This document shows, piece by piece, positions 31,996 to 39,749 of a stretch of 45,421 nt of DNA (positions are counted from its first letter, which is position 1; each line of letters starts with the position of its first letter). The DNA is from SOIA01 sp964348015 (GTDB lineage: Bacteria > Acidobacteriota > Aminicenantia > Aminicenantales > Aminicenantaceae): contig CAYGBC010000063.1 of NCBI GenBank assembly GCA_964348015.1, forward strand, positions 1-45,421, given 5' to 3'. The notes below the pieces were generated by a model. The model was not told where the DNA came from and ran no database searches. It saw only the letters and a list, made by a program, of their open reading frames with translations. The translations under genes were made by a program, and so were the position numbers.

Positions 31996-33537
31996 CTAAA
32001 ACTCCTTCCATTCGACCGGCTTGAAGAAAGAAAGAAAAAGAACTGGTTTTGCGGTTTTTGGTGAATCCTGAGCTAATTCGCTCATCTCCGGGAGCCTTTC
32101 ATCGTGAGTGAGGCTGAGTGCATTTTCATTGGATAAATAATCGGAAACCTGCAAGCTGCCCAGAATATTCACTGTTTTGTTCTCGCCTTCTATCGAAAAT
32201 CCTTTGCCGGAGGCTGTGAGCGAAGCCTGGATTTTTAGACTCTCAGGGGCGTTTTCACCGATGGCAATTTTCCCTTTCGTAGCCGCATGGCTCTGGAAAT
32301 CCTGACCTGCGGCAAAGATATTCAGTTGGGATCTGGAATATTGGGCATAGGGCACTGTGTCCGTCCAGTTCACGCCCTGGTGGATGAGGTGGGAGGACAG
32401 AGTGATCCTGCTTGACGAAATGATCGTCAGGTTGACACCCTGCAGAAGGGAGGGAATCTCTTCTTCTGTCACAAGAACTGCCTTGCCGGAAGGCTCCATT
32501 CTCCCTCCGCCCAGAGATTGGATTTTTCCGTTAACAATGATAATGCCCCGGGGATAGAGGTCAAAATGCTGTGTTCCTTCCGGAGTGATGAATCGGGTTT
32601 GGCTTTTCGGGGGGCTGAACTTGAGTACCCAGCAGCCCATTTCACTGAGAAATGACACGACTTGAAATTCCTCCTCGATGGCCAGAACCATTTCCTCCAG
32701 GTCTCCCTGGACATAGATCCCCCCCAGGCCCAGGTCGTCCTGGATGAGATAGACGCCTTCGGGGATCGGAGCGTTCGATTCCTCCAGGCCGAGAGCCTTG
32801 CGAAGAACGCGGTTGGAGAGGTCGAACGGGCTGAACAATTTGATCCTCAGGGCTATTTGAAGCTGGGGAAGGGCGTCCTTGGGAAGAAGATTATCTTCTG
32901 AATGCACGGTCTGGGGTGGAATGAGGTTTTTGGGTGAAGGAATCAGCGTGATGTAATTCTTTTCTGCGAAATTTTCCTTCTGTTCAGGCTCCAGTTTTTT
33001 GTCTACCAGAAACGGAATAGACGGGAGAGGAATGCGGCCGGCGAAAACTCCCAGGGATGCTTCGAAGGAGGATTTGCCGGTCTGTTTAAAATGATCGATC
33101 CTTCCTTCAGAGAAGATGTGTGTCCTGTAAACAGCTTTGAAATAATCTTCGCTTTCTTCCATCCGGTAAAGAGAAAAATCAGTTGTGCTTTTCCATCTGA
33201 GGTTCTCCCAATCCTGGTCAGTCTGGAGTGGGAGTGTCTGCCCGATGAGCTTTTCGACTGTTCCCGAGCCTTGATTCAGGGAATCTATCCAAAGCTTTTC
33301 CAGCTCCCCCTGGCTAAGAAGGCCCGGAAAAGAGCTCTGTGTCAGCAGATTGAGAAGATGATGGAATCCGTGTTTGACTCCATTTTCCGATGCATAATCC
33401 AGAAGAGTCGCATTCTTTTTGTAGGCGCTGATCCGGAGATAGATCCCGGTGAAATAGAGCATACTTAATCCTAAAGTCGAAAAAATGATAAAAAGAAAGA
33501 CCGAGACGACGGATGTCGCCCCTTTATGACTCCTCAT
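31996..33537 (-). CDS. PilX-like minor pilin/large pseudopilus component
   Basis: A 513-residue protein from ATG 33535-33537. I prefer this start because it places the single hydrophobic helix (SVVSVFLFIIFSTLGLSML) right after MRSHKGAT, as in PilX-like proteins, and overlaps the upstream gene by only 14 bp. An alternative ATG at 33592-33594 has GGGAG 7 nt upstream but overlaps by 71 bp. The exported part (~45-510) is long and mainly beta, with a repetitive, filament-like region near the end (GVNLTIISSSRITLSSHLIH). No prepilin FTLxE motif is present. It is encoded between prepilin genes and probably assembles with them. The family is not firmly known. Confidence 0.7.
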   Translation of the reverse strand: MRSHKGATSVVSVFLFIIFSTLGLSMLYFTGIYLRISAYKKNATLLDYASENGVKHGFHHLLNLLTQSSFPGLLSQGELEKLWIDSLNQGSGTVEKLIGQTLPLQTDQDWENLRWKSTTDFSLYRMEESEDYFKAVYRTHIFSEGRIDHFKQTGKSSFEASLGVFAGRIPLPSIPFLVDKKLEPEQKENFAEKNYITLIPSPKNLIPPQTVHSEDNLLPKDALPQLQIALRIKLFSPFDLSNRVLRKALGLEESNAPIPEGVYLIQDDLGLGGIYVQGDLEEMVLAIEEEFQVVSFLSEMGCWVLKFSPPKSQTRFITPEGTQHFDLYPRGIIIVNGKIQSLGGGRMEPSGKAVLVTEEEIPSLLQGVNLTIISSSRITLSSHLIHQGVNWTDTVPYAQYSRSQLNIFAAGQDFQSHAATKGKIAIGENAPESLKIQASLTASGKGFSIEGENKTVNILGSLQVSDYLSNENALSLTHDERLPEMSELAQDSPKTAKPVLFLSFFKPVEWKEF

Positions 33538-34279
33538 TTTCCTTCTGATGAGAGGAGGCAAGCGCCGTATTTTTGGGGAATACGAAAATTTCATAGCATT
33601 TCTCCCTATTTGTCGAGTGTGCAAGACGCAGTCTCACGAGGTTTGCGGCCTTATCCAGGTCGAAACTGAAAGAGCCTGCCTCCTCCAGGAGGGGCTGCGC
33701 CGGGCTGGAATTGACTTTGCGCCTCAGGACCTGCTTTTTTTCATCGAGGAAAACGGAAACCGTTCTCAACAGGATGATCGATGTCTTCTCACTGAGATAC
33801 GGATGCTCCAGAGGAGAGGAGATGACCACACTTTCCGCATCGACCGAGGATAGGATTTTGACCTCCCCGTTCAAAGAGTCAAAGATGCAGATTTCTCTCC
33901 CTGCCTTGAGTGAGGATGTGCTCTCGAGCAGGATTCTCGTCTGCTCTTCGACGAGGTCGCTGCACAGTGACAGTTCCTTTTCCCGGCTGAGGATGATGAG
34001 GATGCCATCGTCTTCCGATACCCCTTCAAGAAGTCCGAGCTGCGCGGGGGCAATAAGCCCTGAGCCTCCCTGCTGCAGGTCGGTCTGTATTCTGTCCAGA
34101 GACGCGAGTACACCCTCTCTGGCTTCTTCTTTGTCCTTGAGCTTCACAAAGAGAGTCCGTGTTCTTCCGAGGAACTCGAGGCAGGCGAGGATGATGATCA
34201 GGAACAGGGAGAGGCTGATCACGCATTCGATCAGCGAAAACCCTTTTTTTGGATCGCTCAGCCGTATGGCTTTTTTCAT
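33524..34279 (-). CDS. Minor pseudopilin (PilW-like)
   Basis: A 251-residue protein from ATG 34277-34279, starting MKKAIRLSDPKKGFSLIE, a short prepilin leader with cleavage before FSLIE (Glu at +5) and then the hydrophobic helix CVISLSLFLIIILACL. An ATG at 34318 is the alternative start. A still longer reading (to 34372) runs into dispersed repeats and is not credible. No ribosome site is clear for either start. The globular part (LASLDRIQTDLQQGG...) resembles PilW/GspJ-type minor pilins. It overlaps the PilX-like gene by 14 bp and follows the PilV-like gene after a repeat-filled gap of about 245 bp. Confidence 0.78.
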   Translation of the reverse strand: MKKAIRLSDPKKGFSLIECVISLSLFLIIILACLEFLGRTRTLFVKLKDKEEAREGVLASLDRIQTDLQQGGSGLIAPAQLGLLEGVSEDDGILIILSREKELSLCSDLVEEQTRILLESTSSLKAGREICIFDSLNGEVKILSSVDAESVVISSPLEHPYLSEKTSIILLRTVSVFLDEKKQVLRRKVNSSPAQPLLEEAGSFSFDLDKAANLVRLRLAHSTNREKCYEIFVFPKNTALASSHQKENEES

Positions 34280-34366
34280 TTTAAAAATATCTTTAGAAGA
34301 TTTTTCCTGGGTTGACATTAATGGTTGCATCTCAATCGAATGAATCGAAGCAATCGTCTCCTTCCT

Positions 34367-34499
34367 TGTCATTGCGAGCTTGCGGGAAATCTCATTATTG
34401 TGTCATTGTGAGCTTGCGTGGCAATCTCATTATTGTGTCATTGCGAGCCTGCGTGGCAATCTCCTACATTTTTTTGGCGAGGGGAGCGAGGCAACCTCA
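34367..34499. repeat. Dispersed repeats inside the pseudopilin operon
   Basis: Copies at about 34367-34394, 34400-34429 and 34435-34463, and a degenerate one at 34476-34499, of the same GTGTCATTGCGAGC...GGCAATCTCA unit as at 22943-23188. The middle two are almost identical and lie 35 bp apart. The cluster fills the space between the PilV-like and PilW-like genes, whose order otherwise suggests one operon. Confidence 0.8.
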
Positions 34500-34523
34500 A
34501 CCTTTTTCCTCTATTCAACATAA

Positions 34524-34961
34524 TCAAAAACCGAGATCCTTGGATATATAGAGAACCAACCGTGTCTTTTTAAAGCGGCGGTTTTCGGAGAAACATTCAA
34601 CTTCGATCCTTTTCAGGTTCGGAGCGATGTCTGTGACATTCCACTGCCGGATGAATGTTTCGAGAGACCCTTCTTCTTGGATGGATTCTTCCCCAGAGCC
34701 TTCCTCCAGCATGTCGCTGTCATACGGAAGAGATTTGATGTATTCGAGAAATGATGAGGCGAGCTCGGCGGTCTTCATGTTGAGGTCAGCGTTCCGCTTA
34801 ATAAAAAGAGTGTGTATAGTTATCTGGGCCGTTCCCGTGATCAAAAGCGTCACCAGAGTGAACGAGACGAGAAATTCCACCAGCGTGAATCCTTGATGTT
34901 TTGTTTGTCCTTTCAGATGGCTTGTTTGTCGATACATTGGATTCTTCAACAGTGTTTTCAT
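34524..34961 (-). CDS. Minor pseudopilin (PilV-like)
   Basis: A 145-residue protein with a prepilin signal: a basic leader of 24 residues (KGQTKHQG) and FTLVEFLVSFTLVTLLITG, Glu at +5. The globular part contains KTAELASSFLEYIKSLPYD and an acidic loop, then IAPNLKRIEVECFSENRR, as in PilV/GspI-type minor pilins. The ATG at 34961 is preceded by AAGGATG with the ribosome site almost touching it. It is the first gene of the leftward set PilV-, PilW-, PilX- and FimT-like, the usual order of minor pilin operons. No major pilin, ATPase or secretin gene is present here. Confidence 0.82.
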   Translation of the reverse strand: MKTLLKNPMYRQTSHLKGQTKHQGFTLVEFLVSFTLVTLLITGTAQITIHTLFIKRNADLNMKTAELASSFLEYIKSLPYDSDMLEEGSGEESIQEEGSLETFIRQWNVTDIAPNLKRIEVECFSENRRFKKTRLVLYISKDLGF

Positions 34962-35311
34962 CCTTATGTCATTACATTAGGAACGCTGCGATCCCCTCCT
35001 CATGTCATTGTGTGCATAGCGCTGTAATCTCATCCATGTGTCATTGCGAGTGAAGCGCGGCAATCTCATAAAAGAGGAACACAATTCCTTATGCGCATTA
35101 TGTGCCAGAACAAGCAGCAGGTTTTCAGGGGAGAGGCGGTATGCCTAAGACAAAATGTCTACTATTGGAAAAATTGAGAGGAACATAGGATTAATTCTGT
35201 CTACGAAAGTTGACAGAAAAAGGAATCTTGGATGAATGAACCACTCTGATTAATGAATTAATTAAGGTAATATAATGAATGTATAATTAGAGGAGGAATT
35301 TAAGAGAAACA
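34962..35311. repeat. Gene-free region with two more dispersed repeats
   Basis: This 350-bp gap holds two clear copies of the GTGTCATTGCGAGC unit (35003-35032 and 35038-35068) and a degenerate one touching the PilV-like start (34966-34995). The remainder (35070-35311) has no gene. A GAGGAGG-like sequence at 35290 on the plus strand has no start codon after it. Confidence 0.65.
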
Positions 35312-38300
35312 CTAAGGCGATTTTTTCAGAGCCTCGAGCCTTTTCCTGGTATCCTCGACCTCAGCGATACCGGAGTCAGCGTTCTTCCAGAGTTCGAGGA
35401 ATTTTTCGTAATTCTCGATGGCTTTGCCCTTATAGGCCTTCTGCTCAAAAATTCGGCCCAGCATGTAGAAGCTCTTCACATAGATATCCGCGAGATAGTA
35501 TCTGGGCCACGTGAGTTGAGTGATTCGTTCATACTGCTGTTGAGCTTTGTCCAGTTCTCCGGATTCAAAATAAGCCAGAGCTAAACTGTCCAGAAAATAA
35601 GTCAGGAATCTGCCCTGATGATATGGATAGAGCTCCAAAGCCTTGTTCAAGCTTTCTATGGCGCTGGAATAATTTTTCATCCGCAACTCTATTAAACCTG
35701 TTATGTAATGATACTCTCTCATGAGATTTTTATTCGCCGCTTGTTCCAGCAGTTTTTTAGACTCATCTGCAGCTTTCCGCGCATCATCGAATGAATCCAT
35801 CTCCGCATACACGATTGCTCTGGTCCTCCATACAAACATTATCCAGGCTGGATTTTTCTCCTCCACAGCCGCCATCCACATCTTGTCGAGTTCTTCAAGA
35901 GCCTCCTCGAAATTTCCTGAATATGTTTGAATGTATGTTTTATACATACGGATTTGCCATGCTCCTATTTTTTCGCCATGCTCCGCTGCCAGCTGAATTC
36001 CAATATTACACTGCTTCATTGCCTCTTCAAATTTGCCCTGCAAAAGGTTTAATACCACAAAACCTCCAATGCCTAATTCTCGGGCATAGACTTCGTTATT
36101 CAAGGTGAGTTTCAAATAATTTTCTTCGGCCTTAGCCAAATCGCCCTTTAAGAAGAAGATATCTCCTCGAGAATTGAGATTTTCAAAGTTATCCGGCTCA
36201 AGGGAAGTGGCTTTATCGAGTTCAACAAGAGCAAGGTCATATTTTCCCTGGTATATATAAACATCAGAAAGAGCCCTTCGAACCCGAGCGTTGTCGGCAA
36301 TGTTCGTCAGATAAAGCTCGAGAACTTCCCTGGCCTTATCGTACATTCCCCTGCGCCTGTACGTTGTTGCTAAATTGACGTACGAATGCATGGCTTCGAC
36401 TCTATTATTGACGTTCACTTCATACCGTTTCGCGGCTTTGTCCCATTCCTCTAATCTTAAGTATATCATTCCTAGGCTGTTGTTTCCGATCCAGTCATCC
36501 GGATAGAGCTCAAGCAGTTTATTGAGGGCAGCAATAGCTTGGTCATACGTTTTTTCTGAAAGGCGGTAAAAGTCTCCCTGGATTCTCAAGCGCTCTCTAT
36601 CTGAAACGCGGTCCGTCAATTCGAGAGCCTTTTGAAGGAATTCTCTCCATTTCGTGGGATAACCCAGGTTGGAGTAGGCCCCGGCCAGGTTTCTGAAGGC
36701 CATGGCGAATTCCGGGTCGATCTCGACCGCTTTCTCGAGCAGGTCCACAGCCTGGCGGTTCTCTCCTTTCCGGTAATGCCTGCTCCCCTCGATGAAGTAC
36801 CGGAGAGCTTCCGGAGAGCTGGTTGTGATCTCCCCTATGTGTCTGTCTATATCACCGGCGATCTGCTCTTCGGTCAGTTGGAAGCTGGATTTGATCCTTC
36901 GTGTGAGCTCATCCACCATGGCGTAAAAGCTTCCCTCGCCCTCTCCCTCGACTATCTCCGAATCGATTGATTCCATCGTATTCGATTCCTTGAGCACAGT
37001 GTTGATCCGGAAAGTATCGCCTGCCCGGCTGAAGTCTCCCTGCAGGATGTGGGTAGCTCTTCCACGGGAAGCCACTTCTTTCAATACTCTGGATGAGTAG
37101 GTTGTCGCTTCCAGCTGGTCCAGTTCGCTTAGGATGTCGAAGATCTGATCTCCACTCAGGACGCGGATGTATTTCGACTGAGTGAGGTCGGTGATCAACA
37201 GGTCGGAGAGTGTGCTTCTCCAGTGTTCAAAGTTGGGATCTCCAGTGTTGTTCTTAAAGTATACGATAGCCAGAGTGGGTTTATCCGAAGTCACGGGAAT
37301 AGCTTCTTTTTGAGGGAGAAGCTGTATAATCACAACCGCGGCGATGACAAGAGCGATAACAACTGTGGCCGGAATCAGGAGTTTCTTCACTCTAAAGGTG
37401 ACAGTGATCTCTTTGGAAGTGATCGGTTCTTTCTTGGGGATCGTTCTCTCTGTGGTCGGGATGCCCTGCTCGATACGGCTCAATTCGCTGCGGATCTCTC
37501 CCGCGCTCTGATACCGTTTTTCCTTCTCCTTTTCCAGGCATCTGAGGATCACCTTGCTCAGGTCCTCGGAGATCTGCGAGTTGAGCTCTTTCGGGTCTTG
37601 AGGAGACTCGCTCTTCTGCTTGACACCGATAGCGAACGCCGTGTCTCCCTCGAAAGGGACTCTTCCGGTCAGCATCTCGTACAGCATGATGCCCAGAGAA
37701 TAGATGTCCGACCTCTGGTCCGCCTCCTTGCCCTCCACCTGCTCCGGAGACATGTACTCTGGAGTGCCGATCATCACGCCGGCACCCGTGATCCCTTTTC
37801 CTTCTACGGAGCGGGCCACGCCGAAGTCCATGATCCGGGCATTTCCTTCCTTGTCGATCATGACGTTCTGGGGCTTGAGGTCCCGGTGCACGACTCCCAG
37901 ACGGTGGGCTTCTGATAGCCCTTCGCTCACCTGTTTGGCCAGAGAAATGGCTGTGCCCACATTCAGCTGCCGGGATCGTCTGATGAAGCTTTTCAGGTCC
38001 TCGCCAGGGACGTACTCCATCGTTATGTAGTAGGTCCCCTCTTCCTCCCCGAGGTCGTACATCTTGCAGACGTTCCTGTGGGCGATCTTCCGCGCGAATT
38101 TCAGTTCGTTGCTGAAGCGCTCGATGGTTTTTTTATCGGCGGCGATCTCAGGCTTGATGAGTTTGAGGGCGACTTCTTCCTTGATCTTCTTGTCTTCAAC
38201 TCTGAAGACCTTGCCCATTCCGCCTTTGCCCAGCTCTTCGATGATCTCATACCTGTCGGCGATGACACTGCCCCGGGTGAGCTCTTCCGTGGGAGTTTCT

Positions 38301-38413
38301 ACGGTTTTGGTAAAAGAGGGCGAGACTTCCTCTTCGGCTTCGAATTTTGTCCCGCACTTGCCGCAGAAAAGGGTGTCGTCGGGGTTGTCAGCCTGACACT
38401 TCGGGCATTTCAT
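35312..38413 (-). CDS. Zinc-ribbon Ser/Thr protein kinase with TolB-like and TPR domains
   Basis: A 1033-residue membrane protein. Residues 1-22 form a zinc ribbon (CPKC...CGKC). The kinase domain (~50-315) has GKGGMGKVF, Lys84 in VALKLIKP, HRDLKPQN (Asp178), DFG 196-198 and the activation segment GTPEYMSPEQVEG. A helix at ~346-366 crosses the membrane. Outside, a TolB/FlgO-like N-terminal domain (~378-525: LAIVYFKNNTGD) is followed by about a dozen TPRs (~535-1025). The kinase should phosphorylate cytoplasmic proteins in response to signals from outside. It is the longest of three related kinases here. The promoter (38444-38472) is shared in sequence with another kinase gene. It forms its own transcription unit. 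Confidence 0.92.
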   Translation of the reverse strand: MKCPKCQADNPDDTLFCGKCGTKFEAEEEVSPSFTKTVETPTEELTRGSVIADRYEIIEELGKGGMGKVFRVEDKKIKEEVALKLIKPEIAADKKTIERFSNELKFARKIAHRNVCKMYDLGEEEGTYYITMEYVPGEDLKSFIRRSRQLNVGTAISLAKQVSEGLSEAHRLGVVHRDLKPQNVMIDKEGNARIMDFGVARSVEGKGITGAGVMIGTPEYMSPEQVEGKEADQRSDIYSLGIMLYEMLTGRVPFEGDTAFAIGVKQKSESPQDPKELNSQISEDLSKVILRCLEKEKEKRYQSAGEIRSELSRIEQGIPTTERTIPKKEPITSKEITVTFRVKKLLIPATVVIALVIAAVVIIQLLPQKEAIPVTSDKPTLAIVYFKNNTGDPNFEHWRSTLSDLLITDLTQSKYIRVLSGDQIFDILSELDQLEATTYSSRVLKEVASRGRATHILQGDFSRAGDTFRINTVLKESNTMESIDSEIVEGEGEGSFYAMVDELTRRIKSSFQLTEEQIAGDIDRHIGEITTSSPEALRYFIEGSRHYRKGENRQAVDLLEKAVEIDPEFAMAFRNLAGAYSNLGYPTKWREFLQKALELTDRVSDRERLRIQGDFYRLSEKTYDQAIAALNKLLELYPDDWIGNNSLGMIYLRLEEWDKAAKRYEVNVNNRVEAMHSYVNLATTYRRRGMYDKAREVLELYLTNIADNARVRRALSDVYIYQGKYDLALVELDKATSLEPDNFENLNSRGDIFFLKGDLAKAEENYLKLTLNNEVYARELGIGGFVVLNLLQGKFEEAMKQCNIGIQLAAEHGEKIGAWQIRMYKTYIQTYSGNFEEALEELDKMWMAAVEEKNPAWIMFVWRTRAIVYAEMDSFDDARKAADESKKLLEQAANKNLMREYHYITGLIELRMKNYSSAIESLNKALELYPYHQGRFLTYFLDSLALAYFESGELDKAQQQYERITQLTWPRYYLADIYVKSFYMLGRIFEQKAYKGKAIENYEKFLELWKNADSGIAEVEDTRKRLEALKKSP

Positions 38414-38443
38414 GCGCTGTGGTTCCTTTGCTTATTTGGCAAA

Positions 38444-38472
38444 AGAATATCAATTCAGAGAAAGCGTGTCAA
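38444..38472 (-). promoter_or_regulatory. Promoter of the TPR kinase, with shared kinase block
   Basis: On the minus strand TTGACA (38467-38472), a 17-bp spacer and TATTCT (38444-38449). The block TTGATATTCTTTTGCCA (38437-38453) is identical at 23702-23718 and 44565-44581. Confidence 0.7.
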
Positions 38473-38628
38473 TCTGTTAGTGAATGCGGGAAAAACAGCA
38501 AGCAAGGGAAGCAGTGCTATCCGGTTTCGATGATTGACTGCCCTAATGCTCCTTTTAGATTTACCTTTTATTCGTCAGCGGAAGAGTCCGCATGAACTTC
38601 TCCCGCTGCTTGTTTCTTTACTCGGTCG

Positions 38629-39723
38629 TTAAAAATGAATCTTGATCCCCAGGGCAGAAGATCCTCCTCCCAGGTCCATATCCAAAAACGTGGCCCCATT
38701 GTCTAATGGATAGGGGACTTCATCCTTTGCCGCGATGTACATCCCCTCAAAAAAGATGAATATGTTCCGGCTGACTCTAAATTCGGCGCCCAGCTTAAAA
38801 TTAAATCCGAACGTGTTAATATCTGTTTCCTCAAAAATGACAGAATCGATGGTGACATCGTGGTCTTGTGGCCCAGGATAAAAAGTGTGGGTGAAATCCG
38901 CATCATACAACAGCTCGACAGTTGTCATGATATAACTCCCGCCGCCGCCAAGATAGAGACTCCACTTACCGGTTCTCATGAGATAGATATTGAGGCCAAA
39001 ACTGAGAATGTTTTGCTTGTAGGCCAGCTGTTCATCTTCAGAGAATGCATCTGAGTCAATAGTATCATCCCGGTAGTCATCAAAGAAATAGGGGCTCGGG
39101 ACGCTCAGAGTCGTCTCCCACCAGGGATTGCCGGAGGCAGAGGCGAAGCTCCCGAAGAGCTCTACTCTCGGCATCAGGAAAACACCGAAACCCGCAGTGA
39201 AACCGGTCGCGTACGGGGATTCCATGTAGTCATACACATATAAATCTTCTCCGAGCCCGACATAAAGAGTACTCCATTCGTTGTCGTACATTTCGGTGCC
39301 GGCCGAGAAGTACCCCCCTAAGCTGATGTTGAATTTTGGAAGTGGAGCGGCTGGCCGGGGTCTTCTGGGCTTGGGCTGAGGCTGCCGTCGGACTGGTTCC
39401 CGGACAACTTCCGGCTCCGGCTCCGGTTCGGCCGCGATCACATCGACAAACATGCTGTGGATGTATCCGGTGATCAACACGCCGAGTTCAGATGTGAATT
39501 TGACCTCGTACCATTCTCCGATCATTTTTTCCACCTCGAAGGTGCTTCCGATCGGCGGGCTCAGGATGACTTCACTGTCGACGTTGGGCTGCAGCCGGAT
39601 GCTCGCGTTCCGGACAATAACTTTGATCCTTTGCTTCTGCTGCGCATGGCTGACAGCCGGTAAGAGAAGGATAAATGCGATGATAAGGCTGATGATGGCT
39701 TTCCCAGTAAACTTACTTCCCAT
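38629..39723 (-). CDS. Outer-membrane beta-barrel protein with N-terminal SH3-like domain
   Basis: A 364-residue protein. ATG 39721-39723 is set by AAGGAGG 4 nt upstream and by the signal peptide that follows (KAIISLIIAFILLLPAVSHA). Residues ~30-105 form a bacterial SH3 domain (VRNASIRLQPNVDSEVI, then GEWYEVKF). A Pro/Arg/Glu-rich linker (~110-140; EPEPEPEV, RRQPQPKPRRPRP) leads into a beta-barrel domain (~145-364) with alternating strands (FNISLGGYFSAGTEMY, LYLGGGGSYIMTTVELLY) and the C-terminal strand ALGIKIHF ending in Phe, as expected for BAM substrates. The SH3 part may bind peptidoglycan. It starts 26 bp after the stop of the second kinase gene and is probably in its operon. Confidence 0.82.
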   Translation of the reverse strand: MGSKFTGKAIISLIIAFILLLPAVSHAQQKQRIKVIVRNASIRLQPNVDSEVILSPPIGSTFEVEKMIGEWYEVKFTSELGVLITGYIHSMFVDVIAAEPEPEPEVVREPVRRQPQPKPRRPRPAAPLPKFNISLGGYFSAGTEMYDNEWSTLYVGLGEDLYVYDYMESPYATGFTAGFGVFLMPRVELFGSFASASGNPWWETTLSVPSPYFFDDYRDDTIDSDAFSEDEQLAYKQNILSFGLNIYLMRTGKWSLYLGGGGSYIMTTVELLYDADFTHTFYPGPQDHDVTIDSVIFEETDINTFGFNFKLGAEFRVSRNIFIFFEGMYIAAKDEVPYPLDNGATFLDMDLGGGSSALGIKIHF

Positions 39724-39749
39724 AGGACCTCCTTTACATTCTGTTGGTT

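Noticed and set aside
35290..35301. Ribosome-site-like GAGGAGGAATTT with a near copy on the minus strand at 23554-23565
   Set aside because: Neither copy is followed by a frame longer than a few codons. Their similarity may be chance.
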